Source: Lachnospiraceae bacterium (lineage in GTDB: Bacteria; Bacillota; Clostridia; Lachnospirales; Lachnospiraceae). From it: a stretch of 64,000 nucleotides of DNA. A program made the translations under genes and the position numbers. The notes under the pieces were generated by a model. That model was not told where the DNA came from. It was given only the letters and a program-made list of their open reading frames with translations, and did not search any database. This document shows positions 17,415 through 26,426 of the stretch, piece after piece. The stretch lies in assembly GCA_017552985.1 (NCBI GenBank), contig JAFZNO010000013.1, positions 62,001 to 126,000 on the forward strand, read 5' to 3'. Position 1 is the stretch's first letter, and every line of letters starts with the position of its first letter.

Positions 17415-18851
17415 CTATTGTGCCTGCAAAAGTCCGATCACGACTCTTACGTGCTCTAGATCATAGGTGCCAATGGCCGCCATGATCTCCTCATATTTAT
17501 ATGCGGAATCCGTCGCAACTCCCACCACGGCCCTTCTCGGCGACACCGTATACTTGCTGTTGTTGACAACCTCCCGGCTCACTTCCTTGCCGTCCACCGT
17601 TACGATCTTCCAAAGTCTGGCCTTGTATCCGATGTGCGCCGCTTCCGTTGACACGTAGCCAAGGGGCTTCGAGGCGTCCGCCGTGATCAGGTCGACCGTC
17701 GGTTCGATCTTCTCGAGCATTTCACTCTCATAACGCACCTTACGGTTTTCAGGGCGTTCTTCCTTGCCGTAAATGTTGAACGTGATCTTTTTATCCTTTG
17801 TGATCCCTTCAATGTAGATGGGATAATCAAGGTTATTTACAAATCTAAAATCTTTTCCTGCTCCCTCTGCAATGGCTGCGTCCGCAGACAGGTCAACGTA
17901 GGTTACGCTCATGGAGTGCGGATTCCTCTCGATCACTTCCAGTTCGGCAAGGAGTACTGCGTTGTACAGCGTGCTGGACACTTGGCAAATGCCGCCGCCC
18001 ATGCTGTCAACCACCTTACCGTTCAGATAAGCTCCCGCCATGGCATAGCCGTTCGCCGCCGTAAAGGGCGAAACCGTATCCGTTGCCGAAAATACGTCTC
18101 CCGGATAAAGCAAGGTTCCATTGATCTTGCTGCAACCATTCGCCACGTTTCCGCTTCGGTTCGCATTGGAAGTCTTGTAGCTCGTGGTAAAACTGCCAAG
18201 CAGGTCCCGAACTTCCGCCAGCTGCGCCGCCGTTCCGCGGGGATGCTCCTCCGCCACGTTCAGCGCGATGCGGCAATCCCTACCGTCCCACGAGTTTTCC
18301 ATGTAATCATAGATCACGTCGATGGAGGACTCCACGTCCAGTTCATAGCCAACCTGGCCTACCGTGATCTGAAATTCGTCACCAACCTTGGCAAGCGTTG
18401 CGTCAACTGGCTTTTGATCATATTTTACGCACTCGCTGACCAACAGCTCGTTGATGGCGTTTACGTCAAAATCCAGCTTGATATCATACACTTTATTCTC
18501 AAATTGAAGATCCTTGATCGTCTTATAACGCTGGATCACGTTACCTTCCGTGCCAAGGGCAGCCGCTTCCCGGACAAATTCCAAATTTGCCCAGGAGATG
18601 CCAAGGGCATCCGCAGTCACCGTGATCTCGTGGCCGCCAGCCGCAACCAGCGTCACTTTGCTGTTCCCCATTTGGGCAACCTTTTCCCGGATCATGGCTT
18701 CCGCTTCCTCCTGCGTCATTCCCGCAAGAGAATCCTGCTCGGCATAAATGCCTTCTGGTATGGTAAGGGCTGACGCACGGGAAACGTTTCCCATGCATAA
18801 CGTCATGGCAACACTGCATAACAGGGCGCCCCACCTAAAAAACTTTTTCAT
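17415..18851 (-). CDS. VanW family protein with signal peptide and peptidoglycan-binding-like domains
   Basis: This protein of about 478 residues starts MKKFFRWG at 18851, behind a GGCAGGAA-type site. The longer in-frame start at 18908 would place 19 hydrophilic residues before the signal peptide and overlaps the small upstream gene. After the signal peptide come PG_binding_4-like repeats and then the VanW domain (SCSK-like NGCSKINGTLLYPGDVFS, GGGICQVSSTLYNAVLLAEL, RNPHSMSV). A C-terminal part resembles G5. VanW proteins are surface proteins of unknown biochemical role. Confidence 0.88.
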   Translation of the reverse strand: MKKFFRWGALLCSVAMTLCMGNVSRASALTIPEGIYAEQDSLAGMTQEEAEAMIREKVAQMGNSKVTLVAAGGHEITVTADALGISWANLEFVREAAALGTEGNVIQRYKTIKDLQFENKVYDIKLDFDVNAINELLVSECVKYDQKPVDATLAKVGDEFQITVGQVGYELDVESSIDVIYDYMENSWDGRDCRIALNVAEEHPRGTAAQLAEVRDLLGSFTTSYKTSNANRSGNVANGCSKINGTLLYPGDVFSATDTVSPFTAANGYAMAGAYLNGKVVDSMGGGICQVSSTLYNAVLLAELEVIERNPHSMSVTYVDLSADAAIAEGAGKDFRFVNNLDYPIYIEGITKDKKITFNIYGKEERPENRKVRYESEMLEKIEPTVDLITADASKPLGYVSTEAAHIGYKARLWKIVTVDGKEVSREVVNNSKYTVSPRRAVVGVATDSAYKYEEIMAAIGTYDLEHVRVVIGLLQAQ

Positions 18852-18900
18852 TTCCTGCCTCTTACTTCCATTCCGCGACGAACGTCTTACAAGGCATCCG

Positions 18901-19005
18901 TCATACAAAAGACAAAATCAGCGGAACAACCATGGCGATCACAAGAAGGATCACGATGACTGTCGCGATAGTCTTCTTCGTTTTTCTGCTGTTGAAATTG
19001 ATCAT
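18901..19005 (-). CDS. Small single-pass membrane protein (34 residues)
   Basis: ATG at 19005 follows AAAGGAG. The peptide has a charged start (MINFNSRKTKKT) followed by one hydrophobic helix (TVIVILLVIAMVVPLILSFV) and ends right after it. It is the first gene after a good promoter and precedes the vanW-type gene by 49 nt, so translation is likely. No function can be assigned. Confidence 0.75.
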   Translation of the reverse strand: MINFNSRKTKKTIATVIVILLVIAMVVPLILSFV

Positions 19006-19077
19006 CTTTACTCCTTTGCCAAGGATCCGCAAACGATCCTTGCTACTTTTTCCTACGTCCACGTATTCTGAACAGAT

Positions 19078-19106
19078 ATTATAGCCGAATTCCTTAGATT
19101 TGACAA
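19078..19106 (-). promoter_or_regulatory. Sigma-A promoter of the eight-gene vanW-CDF operon
   Basis: TTGTCA (19101-19106), a 17-bp spacer and TATAAT (19078-19083). The leader that follows contains an AAGGATC/GATCCTT hairpin (19021-19041) just before the ribosome site of the 34-residue gene. Confidence 0.85.
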
Positions 19107-19135
19107 GTAAAACTTCCCAAGACCTCTGGCTTTCG

Positions 19136-20308
19136 TTACAAGATCCTTGGGCCGTCCCCGATCTCTACCACGTAGAAATCGGCAGCATAGCCAATCTTTT
19201 TCTTGTATGCCTCGCCAACGCCCTGAATAAAGGCATCCACGGCCTCATCCTTCACGATGCTGACGCTGCAGCCTCCAAAGCCGGCGCCCGTCATGCGGGA
19301 TCCAATGACGCCCGGAATCTTCCACGCCTCTTCCGCGAGGGTATCCAACTCGATTCCCGTCACCTCATAGTCGTCCCGCAGGGAAACGTGGGAAGCATTC
19401 ATCAGTTCGCCAAATTCTGCCAGATTGCCTGCCTTCAGCGCCGCGACGGCCTTCAAGGTCCTTTGATTCTCATATACGGCATGTTTTGCGCGTTTTCTGC
19501 GAACGTCATCCTGAATGGCGTCCTTGTATTTCTCGAACTGCTCTTCGCTTAACTCTCCAAGGCTCTTGATCTGAACGACTTTTTGCAGCTCCGCCAGCGC
19601 CGTTTCACACTCGCTTCTTCTTTCGTTATACTTGGAATCCCCGAGTCCGCGCTTTTTATTACTGCAGGAGATCACGATCTTTGCCCCGTCCAGCTTGATG
19701 GGTGCGTATTCAAAGCTAAGATCTGCCGTATCAAGGAAAATGGCGTTGTCCTTCTTACCCATGGCGATGGCAAACTGATCCATGATGCCGCAGTTCACCA
19801 GGTTATATTTATTCTCCGAGAACTGGCCGATCAACGCCAGATCCTGATTGGTCACGTCAAATCCAAACAGATCCCGCAGGATCGCACCCGTGAGCACTTC
19901 CACCGATGCCGAGGAAGAAAGTCCGGAACCATTGGGAATGTTGCCAAACAGGAGCAAGTCCAGACCCGCCGGCATCTTCATGCCCTTTTGCTCAAATGCC
20001 CACATCACGCCCTTGGGATACGCCGTCCAGTTCTTATCCCCGCCTGGAACGAACTCTCCTAGGGATGATTCAATGACGCCCAGCTCCCCAAAATTCATGG
20101 AATAAAAGCGAAGCTTGTCATCCTCCCGCTTTCTTGCAACGCCGTAAGTGCCGATGGTCAGGGCGCACGGAAAGACGTGACCGCCGTTATAATCCGTGTG
20201 CTCCCCTATCAAGTTTACGCGGCCAGGCGCAAAATATGCCTTTGCTCCCTCATCCGCGCCAAAAATTTCCTGAAACTTCTGCAGTACCTGTTCTTTGATC
20301 AAACTCAT
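19136..20308 (-). CDS. galK: Galactokinase
   Basis: This is a 390-residue GHMP kinase. The galactokinase signature GRVNLIGEHTDYNGGHVFP lies near residue 30, the ATP loop is NGSGLSSSASVEV, and the GHMP motif 3 is GSRMTGAGFGGCSV. It phosphorylates galactose at C1 in the Leloir pathway; galT and galE are not in the window. It lies 27 nt downstream of the GH43 gene, so it is probably co-transcribed with it and may use released galactose. Confidence 0.97.
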   Translation of the reverse strand: MSLIKEQVLQKFQEIFGADEGAKAYFAPGRVNLIGEHTDYNGGHVFPCALTIGTYGVARKREDDKLRFYSMNFGELGVIESSLGEFVPGGDKNWTAYPKGVMWAFEQKGMKMPAGLDLLLFGNIPNGSGLSSSASVEVLTGAILRDLFGFDVTNQDLALIGQFSENKYNLVNCGIMDQFAIAMGKKDNAIFLDTADLSFEYAPIKLDGAKIVISCSNKKRGLGDSKYNERRSECETALAELQKVVQIKSLGELSEEQFEKYKDAIQDDVRRKRAKHAVYENQRTLKAVAALKAGNLAEFGELMNASHVSLRDDYEVTGIELDTLAEEAWKIPGVIGSRMTGAGFGGCSVSIVKDEAVDAFIQGVGEAYKKKIGYAADFYVVEIGDGPRIL

Positions 20309-20335
20309 CTCTTTGTTTCCCAGCTTTCGTCATAT

Positions 20336-21775
20336 TTATTTCAAGAACACAAATTCTTCCAATTCACAGATCGCCCTTCCCTCAAAGAAGCTGCTCGTCC
20401 AAGCTCCCTTGGGAAGTCCCAGGTCTGCCTTAAAATACAGGGCGTGACGCCCGGTCACGTTCTCCACTCTCGCGCGATAGATTCCGTCCCCAAGTCCGAT
20501 TTCCACGACGCCGATCTCTTTTCCGAGCTTCTTTTCGCCCTCCGTCGAATACTCGACGATCTCCGTTCCGTCTTCTGCAAACCTTCCGTCATCCGGCGTT
20601 AGCTTCGCTTCCGCGCAATCCTTTTCCTCCGTCTCGGTTCCGTCGATCAAGACGTGAAGCTTTCCCTTGCAACCCGTGCCAACGACCTTGACTGCCAGCT
20701 CCATGGTCTTCGAGGAATCATCTTCCCCGAAATCAAAATACTTATATCCGATGACGCATCCGTCCTTGACCTGGGTGATCACGCGGCGGAATACGTCCTT
20801 CTCCGTCACAAAGCAATCTCCCTTCAGCACGCAGGCAATCTCTGCCTTTACGGGCTCATAGGGCGAAAGCGACTCCTCAAAGCCCAGGGAAGTCATCTCA
20901 ACGGGAGGGATGGTGCCATCCGGCAGGATCGTCACCTTCTCCACGCAGGCACGCCTTGAAAACATCGTGCCATTTGTCATGCGGTGATAAAAGACGTACC
21001 ACTGGTCGCCAATCTTACAAAGGGAACCATGGTTATTTCCGCCCGGATAATCCACGCCGTTGTCAATAATATAACCGCGATACGTAAACGGTCCGGTGGG
21101 GGAATCCGAAGTGGCATAGTCCAGCCTGCTGCCCTTTCTGGGGGAATAGATCAAGTAATAGGTATCCCCGATCTTTCTGGGAGAGCTTGCCTCATAAAAG
21201 CGCTTGGGCGAAGGCACTTCCTGACGGTCGTCGATCACGCTTTTCTTAAGACTGCCGGGAATGACCTTATACATGCTGTCTCCGTCTAATTCATTCATGT
21301 TGGAGCCTTCAAACCCATAATATACGTATACCCTTCCGTCATCATCCACCAGAACGCCGGGGTCATTGTAAACGCCGTCATCTCCGGCATCTTCCGGCGC
21401 ATACTCGTAGGTCGAAAGGAAGCGGAACGGTCCCTCGGGACGGTCGCTCACGCTGACGCAGCCCTTAGATCCCGCAATATAGGTATAGAGATAATATTTT
21501 CCATCCTTTGTCACCACGTCCGGTGCATATAATTCATGGTCCGTATGCGGAACGCTGGAGGGATGATCCGTATCAGGCCTAGTCTGGAAAATATGTCCGT
21601 GACACGTCCAATGATTTAGGTCATGAATGGATGCGCTCCAAGCCTTTAACTTATAGTCACAAAATTTGTCGCATCCAAAGCGGTCATGCGAACCGTACAG
21701 ATACACCCTTTCTCCAAATGCTCGCGGCTCCCCGTCAGGTATGCATTCCCAAAGCGGCAAAATAGGATTCGCCAT
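20336..21775 (-). CDS. Glycoside hydrolase family 43 protein (arabinosidase/xylosidase/galactosidase type)
   Basis: This 479-residue protein is predicted cytoplasmic, with no signal peptide. The N-terminal five-bladed propeller starts NPILPLWECIPDGEPRAFG and includes HELYAPDVVTKDGKYYLYTY, YNDPGVLVDDDGRVYVYYG and YEASSPRKIGDTYYLIYS, which hold the GH43 acid residues. The C-terminal 170 residues form a beta-sandwich of CBM6 type. An intracellular enzyme would act on imported oligosaccharides. The galK neighbour points to galactose- or arabinose-containing substrates. Confidence 0.9.
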   Translation of the reverse strand: MANPILPLWECIPDGEPRAFGERVYLYGSHDRFGCDKFCDYKLKAWSASIHDLNHWTCHGHIFQTRPDTDHPSSVPHTDHELYAPDVVTKDGKYYLYTYIAGSKGCVSVSDRPEGPFRFLSTYEYAPEDAGDDGVYNDPGVLVDDDGRVYVYYGFEGSNMNELDGDSMYKVIPGSLKKSVIDDRQEVPSPKRFYEASSPRKIGDTYYLIYSPRKGSRLDYATSDSPTGPFTYRGYIIDNGVDYPGGNNHGSLCKIGDQWYVFYHRMTNGTMFSRRACVEKVTILPDGTIPPVEMTSLGFEESLSPYEPVKAEIACVLKGDCFVTEKDVFRRVITQVKDGCVIGYKYFDFGEDDSSKTMELAVKVVGTGCKGKLHVLIDGTETEEKDCAEAKLTPDDGRFAEDGTEIVEYSTEGEKKLGKEIGVVEIGLGDGIYRARVENVTGRHALYFKADLGLPKGAWTSSFFEGRAICELEEFVFLK

Positions 21776-21789
21776 GTTTCTTTCCTCCG

Positions 21790-24700
21790 TTAATCTTTTT
21801 CGTCCAGCACCTCCCGAAGGGCACTGTCATAAATATTTTCATCCGTCACGCCTTCCCGCGTGCGGACGTTCACCGACGCGTTGATCCGCGTCGTGATCGG
21901 GTTTCCGTCCACGGAATTCATTGTGGAAAGCTTCTCTTGAAGTTCGTCCTTCAATCCGACAAACTCAGCATCATCCGTAACGGAAGTCAGCACCGCAAAA
22001 ACGGATCCCTTCACCCTGGCGACCACGCAGTTTTGTCCGACTGCATTTACGATCACCTTTCCCATCTGGCGAAGCACCTGGTTTGCAAACTGTTCCCCGT
22101 ACGTGTCCACGATCCTGGCATGCTTCTCGTTCCGAAGCAGGATCACGCCGTAATTGCGTCCCCTGTCATGGTATTGGATCGCATAATCGATCAGGGCATC
22201 TGCCCACGCATGCGCGTCATTCAACCCCGTCACCGGATCCTTTCTCAGCGCTCCAAGCTCGATCTGCAGGTCTGCAAGTTTCCTGTCCCTGTCGACAATG
22301 AAACCTACCAATCCGACGATCAGCCCGCGATTGTGAATGGGCAACTTGGTGGCCAAAATGGTTCTTATTCCGCCCTTGGCTATACACTGATGTGGCTTGT
22401 CACCGATGCGAACGCCCCTTTGAAGAACCAACAGGTCATCATTTTTGGACGGCGTTTCATTCACGAACCAGCGTAGCTCTTCATCCGTTTTCCCGATGAT
22501 CTCATCCATGGACTGAATGCCAAAATAATCCAAAAATGCCTGGCTGGCGCCAAGATACCTTCTCTCCGTATCCTTCCAGAAAAACTTAACGCTGGCATCC
22601 CAGAGCATGTTTTCACAGATCAAGCGGAGATAATTTTCCTGCGTGATCGCATTTTCAAGAGCGTGCTTATCATCAGCAAGGAATTGCCCGTCCCCATAGG
22701 GACTGCCTGCAAATTTTCCTCCCGCAAAGCGTTCGTCCGCGTCCTGGTTTTCCTTTTCCCGCATGTCAAAATACGGCTTCACGCAGTAAAGGAATTCCTG
22801 TCCGTTCGTTCCGGGAATGAGCATCAGGGAAATCTCACCCATCCGGTACGTGCCGTCCTGCTGTTTGATCCTGAATACGTCGGATATGTATCCAAACATG
22901 GATTTTTCCACTCTCTCGCGAAGCGTGGAGAAATCCACAAAACTGCGATAACGGTTTCTCTCCGTCGGGAAAATGTTTTGATCGGCAAAAAGTTCATTGT
23001 TTGCCTTCACGTTTTCCGTGGTCTGACGGGGTCCCTTCATGTTGGGCGAAGTGCCAAGGAGCGGCGTCAGCGTCTGATTCTTCAGATCGCCCAACAGGAT
23101 CACGCGGAACAAAAGATTCAGCGTTCTAAGCCTGGAATCCAGCAAATCTCTCTTGTCTGCATTTGGATCAGCCGACACGTTATAGAGGGATGCCTTGAAG
23201 ACACATCTGTCTTCATTTTGCGTCAAGACCTGCGCGCGCAGGCACATGTAATTGTCGCCATTTGTATAATAAAACGTTTCCGGCTTTTCTGATCTCCTGA
23301 TCTGTTCCAAAAACTCGCGATACCTTATCTGCAACGGGGAAGCCGTGTGGTAGATGCGTCTGTCGATCTCCTCCAGCGTTAGATTCGTGTTCTCCTCAAA
23401 AATCTGTTCCCGGTATGGCTTATTCATGAACAACGTCTTAAAGCCGCTTTCACTCGCCTCCACGATCTCAAGCGGAACGTCCGTCGCCTTCACGCTGAAC
23501 CCGGCAACTTCATAGAAATGGCGCCACTTGCGGAGCTCGATCGAAACGTTCTTCTCTGCAAGATGCGCAAACATTTCATCGATCGGTTCCGGCTTGCCAT
23601 AGTAGTATCCCTGGATTTCCTCGCAGCCGATATCCTTTAAGTAATCCAAGTGTTCCTTGGTCTCAACGCCCTCCGCCAGGGTTTTGATCCCCAGATCCTT
23701 TGCCATGATGATGGCGGAACGCATAATGTCCTTGGATTTATCCGTGAAGTTCGACAGGAAATTCATGTCGAGCTTCAGCATGTCAAACTGATAGTCCTTG
23801 AGGACCGTCAGGGAAGAATATCCACTTCCAAAGTCATCCATCCAGATCTCATAACCTGCGGCACGGAAGCTGTCGATCACGCCCCGCATCAGCTCCTGAT
23901 CGGATACGATCATGCTCTCAGTGATCTCTACGTGGATATAATCTCTGGGAATGTCATATTTCTTTACTGCATTCTCAACCACGGCAAGCATGTCGCACGT
24001 TACAAAATCCAGCCGGGAGAAATTTACGGAGACCGGAACGATGGGCTGATTGTTCAGCACGCGCTCATGCATGGTACGACAGACCTCTTCCACCACAAAG
24101 GAATCCAGCTTATGGATCTGGCGGCTCTCCTCCAGCACGCTGATGAAATCGCCAGGGAAGACAAAACCAAACTGCGGATCCTGCCATCTCACCAATGATT
24201 CCATGCCGCAGAGTTGCTCCGTGATCGAACGGATCACGGGCTGATAATAAACCTTGATCCAACCCTTTTCCAACGCTTCGTCAAAGGTTCTCGACAGATG
24301 CTCCGCCGTATTTCTCTTTTGCGCAAGCTCCTCCGTGTATAGCGCCCAAGTCACGCCGGAATGATACTTAATGTAATCGCAGGCAATCTTCGCGTATGAC
24401 AAGGCTTTCTCAATGTCAAAATCCCTGTTGGGCACAAAGGGATAAATGCCCCATTTCCCTACTACGCCAAAACGATCCCCATATCTTTCGTTAAAATACT
24501 TTCCAAAACGTTCAAGTCTCCCGGCGTGACCTTCCATCTTGTCCACAATGCCAAAATGGTCGTCGGAAAGCCTTGCCAAAAAGGCATCCTCAAATACGTG
24601 ACCCAACGCATCCGCAACGGCCGTCAGACAATCATCGCCTTCCGCAATGCCCTTGTTGACGTTGAGAAGCTTAAAATTGATCAGATTGAGATACGAGATT

Positions 24701-25203
24701 GCGTACTCTTCCGAAGTCTTGCCAGTCATTTCACGGTTGAAATCCATGGCGTATCCCTGGAATCTCATTTTTCCGTAAAGACCCGTGATCGGATCATAGT
24801 CCGCGCCGCCCGTATCATATTCGCGCGAGATCACGAAACCGTAAACGATCCGTCCTTCCACGGGATCATCCTTGAGAAGCCAATGTTCCTCCGCAAGATA
24901 CACGTTACCCTTCTTGGTCGTGACGTGATAGAACAGGCGTCCCGTATTCTGACCTTTCTCATAAATCTGCAGTTCCAGCTCCTTGAGCATGCTCTTAAAC
25001 TGTGCTTCGCTTACCATTCCGTCAAAGCTGCCGCCCACAAATTCCATGAATTCCTCATAGGTTTCACATTCGTACAGGCGTACCATGTTCTGATTGGCAT
25101 AAAGAAGCTCCCTGCCTCCCAGCGCGCGACAGACAAAGGCCGCCGCGGGCATCTCTTCCACAAATCTCTTGTCGAATGAAATATTATTCACGTCATTCAT
25201 CAT
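21790..25203 (-). CDS. Very large EAL-domain c-di-GMP protein (PAS-GGDEF*-EAL-PAS-PAS-GGDEF*)
   Basis: This 1137-residue protein has no membrane segments. It has a PAS-like domain (about 15-125) and a degenerate GGDEF domain (135-290, LSDDHF in place of GGDEF). An EAL domain (310-560) follows with ESL at 335-337, VSVNFSRLDF, EITESMI, MDDFGSGYSSL and AEGVETKEHL, so the metal and base residues are mostly kept. After that come a PAS-like region (565-690), a PAS domain (about 870-970) and a second degenerate GGDEF (about 980-1137, VKGSVF). A c-di-GMP phosphodiesterase or receptor with multiple sensors is expected. It is spaced 14 nt from the GH43 gene, which suggests co-expression with sugar use. 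Confidence 0.9.
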   Translation of the reverse strand: MMNDVNNISFDKRFVEEMPAAAFVCRALGGRELLYANQNMVRLYECETYEEFMEFVGGSFDGMVSEAQFKSMLKELELQIYEKGQNTGRLFYHVTTKKGNVYLAEEHWLLKDDPVEGRIVYGFVISREYDTGGADYDPITGLYGKMRFQGYAMDFNREMTGKTSEEYAISYLNLINFKLLNVNKGIAEGDDCLTAVADALGHVFEDAFLARLSDDHFGIVDKMEGHAGRLERFGKYFNERYGDRFGVVGKWGIYPFVPNRDFDIEKALSYAKIACDYIKYHSGVTWALYTEELAQKRNTAEHLSRTFDEALEKGWIKVYYQPVIRSITEQLCGMESLVRWQDPQFGFVFPGDFISVLEESRQIHKLDSFVVEEVCRTMHERVLNNQPIVPVSVNFSRLDFVTCDMLAVVENAVKKYDIPRDYIHVEITESMIVSDQELMRGVIDSFRAAGYEIWMDDFGSGYSSLTVLKDYQFDMLKLDMNFLSNFTDKSKDIMRSAIIMAKDLGIKTLAEGVETKEHLDYLKDIGCEEIQGYYYGKPEPIDEMFAHLAEKNVSIELRKWRHFYEVAGFSVKATDVPLEIVEASESGFKTLFMNKPYREQIFEENTNLTLEEIDRRIYHTASPLQIRYREFLEQIRRSEKPETFYYTNGDNYMCLRAQVLTQNEDRCVFKASLYNVSADPNADKRDLLDSRLRTLNLLFRVILLGDLKNQTLTPLLGTSPNMKGPRQTTENVKANNELFADQNIFPTERNRYRSFVDFSTLRERVEKSMFGYISDVFRIKQQDGTYRMGEISLMLIPGTNGQEFLYCVKPYFDMREKENQDADERFAGGKFAGSPYGDGQFLADDKHALENAITQENYLRLICENMLWDASVKFFWKDTERRYLGASQAFLDYFGIQSMDEIIGKTDEELRWFVNETPSKNDDLLVLQRGVRIGDKPHQCIAKGGIRTILATKLPIHNRGLIVGLVGFIVDRDRKLADLQIELGALRKDPVTGLNDAHAWADALIDYAIQYHDRGRNYGVILLRNEKHARIVDTYGEQFANQVLRQMGKVIVNAVGQNCVVARVKGSVFAVLTSVTDDAEFVGLKDELQEKLSTMNSVDGNPITTRINASVNVRTREGVTDENIYDSALREVLDEKD

Positions 25204-25257
25204 ACCTTCACCCTCCCGTGTTCCGTTTCCGGGTTACTAATGCAAGATGCAATCGCC

Positions 25258-26202
25258 TTACTCCGCGCCTTCTTTCAAACGCAGGGCCGTTTCAACTTCC
25301 AACAATCGATATTCGAAATTCTGTCTGTTCTGTTGGCGGATGGTCTGCAGCTGCAAGCCGCCGAAAAAGGAGAGCAGCGCCGCGACCATGATAAATCCGC
25401 ACGTGATCAGCGTCGGGAACCTGGGAACCAGTCCCGTCTCAACATAAGTGATCAGGATCGGAACCATGCCGATCACCGCCACCAGCGTAAGCAATGCCGC
25501 CAATGCACCAAAGAATGCCAACGGCTTGTAATTCTTATAAAGTCTGACGATCATGCCGATCACCTTGATGCCGTCAGGCACCGTGTTCAGCTTCGAGACG
25601 CTGCCGTCAGGGCGGTCCCTGTACTCCACCACCACGTTCGCCATGGACATGTTCTTGTCCAAACAATGTATCGTCATTTCCGTCTCGATTTCAAAGCCCT
25701 TGGACAAAACGGGGAAGGATTTCACGAACAAATAGCTGAATGCCCTGTATCCTGTCATGATATCCTTTACGTCCGATTTGAATAAGGTGTTAATGCTCTT
25801 TCTCACAAAAGAATTCCCGAAATTGTGGAACGGTCTCTTGTTCTCCGTATAGTAGGTGGAGGAAAGTCTGTCCCCGATGACCATGTCTACGTTTTCCTCC
25901 AGGACAAGGTTCACCATCTCGCGCCCATACTCTGCCGGATACGTATCGTCGCCGTCTACCATGACGTAAGCCTTCGCGTCAATCTCCCGGAACATCCTGC
26001 GGATCACGTTTCCCTTCCCCTGCAGGCGTTCCTTTCGAAGAACGGCTCCGTGCTCCACCGCCTCGGCCGCAGTGTTGTCCGTCGAATTATTGTCATATAC
26101 GTAGATGACCGCTTCCGGAAGCGCAGCCTTCCAGTCATCTATTACTTTTCCGATGGTTTTTCCCTCGTTATAACAGGGGATCAACACCGCTATCTTGTCC
26201 AT
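25258..26202 (-). CDS. Family 2 glycosyltransferase with C-terminal membrane helices
   Basis: ATG at 26202 follows AGGAGG; an upstream in-frame start would add 44 implausible residues. The GT-A domain begins AVLIPCYNEGKTIGKVI, and the DxD region is YVMVDGDDTYPAEYG. Later landmarks are DIMTGYRAFS and the C-terminal hydrophobic pair of helices (FFGALAALLTLVAVIGM, FIMVAALLSFFGGL). The dolichyl-phosphate-mannose-synthase-like layout suggests transfer of a sugar to a lipid carrier or lipid-linked glycan. Confidence 0.9.
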   Translation of the reverse strand: MDKIAVLIPCYNEGKTIGKVIDDWKAALPEAVIYVYDNNSTDNTAAEAVEHGAVLRKERLQGKGNVIRRMFREIDAKAYVMVDGDDTYPAEYGREMVNLVLEENVDMVIGDRLSSTYYTENKRPFHNFGNSFVRKSINTLFKSDVKDIMTGYRAFSYLFVKSFPVLSKGFEIETEMTIHCLDKNMSMANVVVEYRDRPDGSVSKLNTVPDGIKVIGMIVRLYKNYKPLAFFGALAALLTLVAVIGMVPILITYVETGLVPRFPTLITCGFIMVAALLSFFGGLQLQTIRQQNRQNFEYRLLEVETALRLKEGAE

Positions 26203-26301
26203 ACGTCCTCCTAATATATTTCTTCGCGATACTGGTTCCATTCGGCTCCATTTGGCGATGAAATTTCGTCTCAAAAGGGTATAAAAGTGCATTCTGCGTT
26301 T

Positions 26302-26310
26302 ATTATACCA
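26302..26310 (-). promoter_or_regulatory. Extended -10 promoter of the glycosyltransferase gene
   Basis: On the minus strand, TGGTATAAT gives an extended -10 with perfect TATAAT (26302-26307). No good -35 is present 17 bp upstream. Confidence 0.65.
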
Positions 26311-26375
26311 TGAACTTAATGTTTTTACTAGCATTTAATCGCCACAAGCCATAGAAAATCGCGTTTTTTGCGTCA

Positions 26376-26406
26376 AAAAAGGAACCGCCCTAAAGTGGTT
26401 CCTTCC
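26376..26406 (-). terminator. Intrinsic terminator after the aldo/keto reductase gene
   Basis: On the minus strand the 8-bp stem AAGGAACC/GGTTCCTT closes a 10-nt loop and is followed by a T run; it starts about 20 nt after the stop codon. Confidence 0.88.
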
Positions 26407-26426
26407 GTCTGCGTCACATAACGGGA

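Noticed and set aside
26203..26334. N-terminal extension of the glycosyltransferase gene
   Set aside because: The extension is basic and unlike the family, overlaps the promoter, and an AGGAGG site marks the start at 26202.
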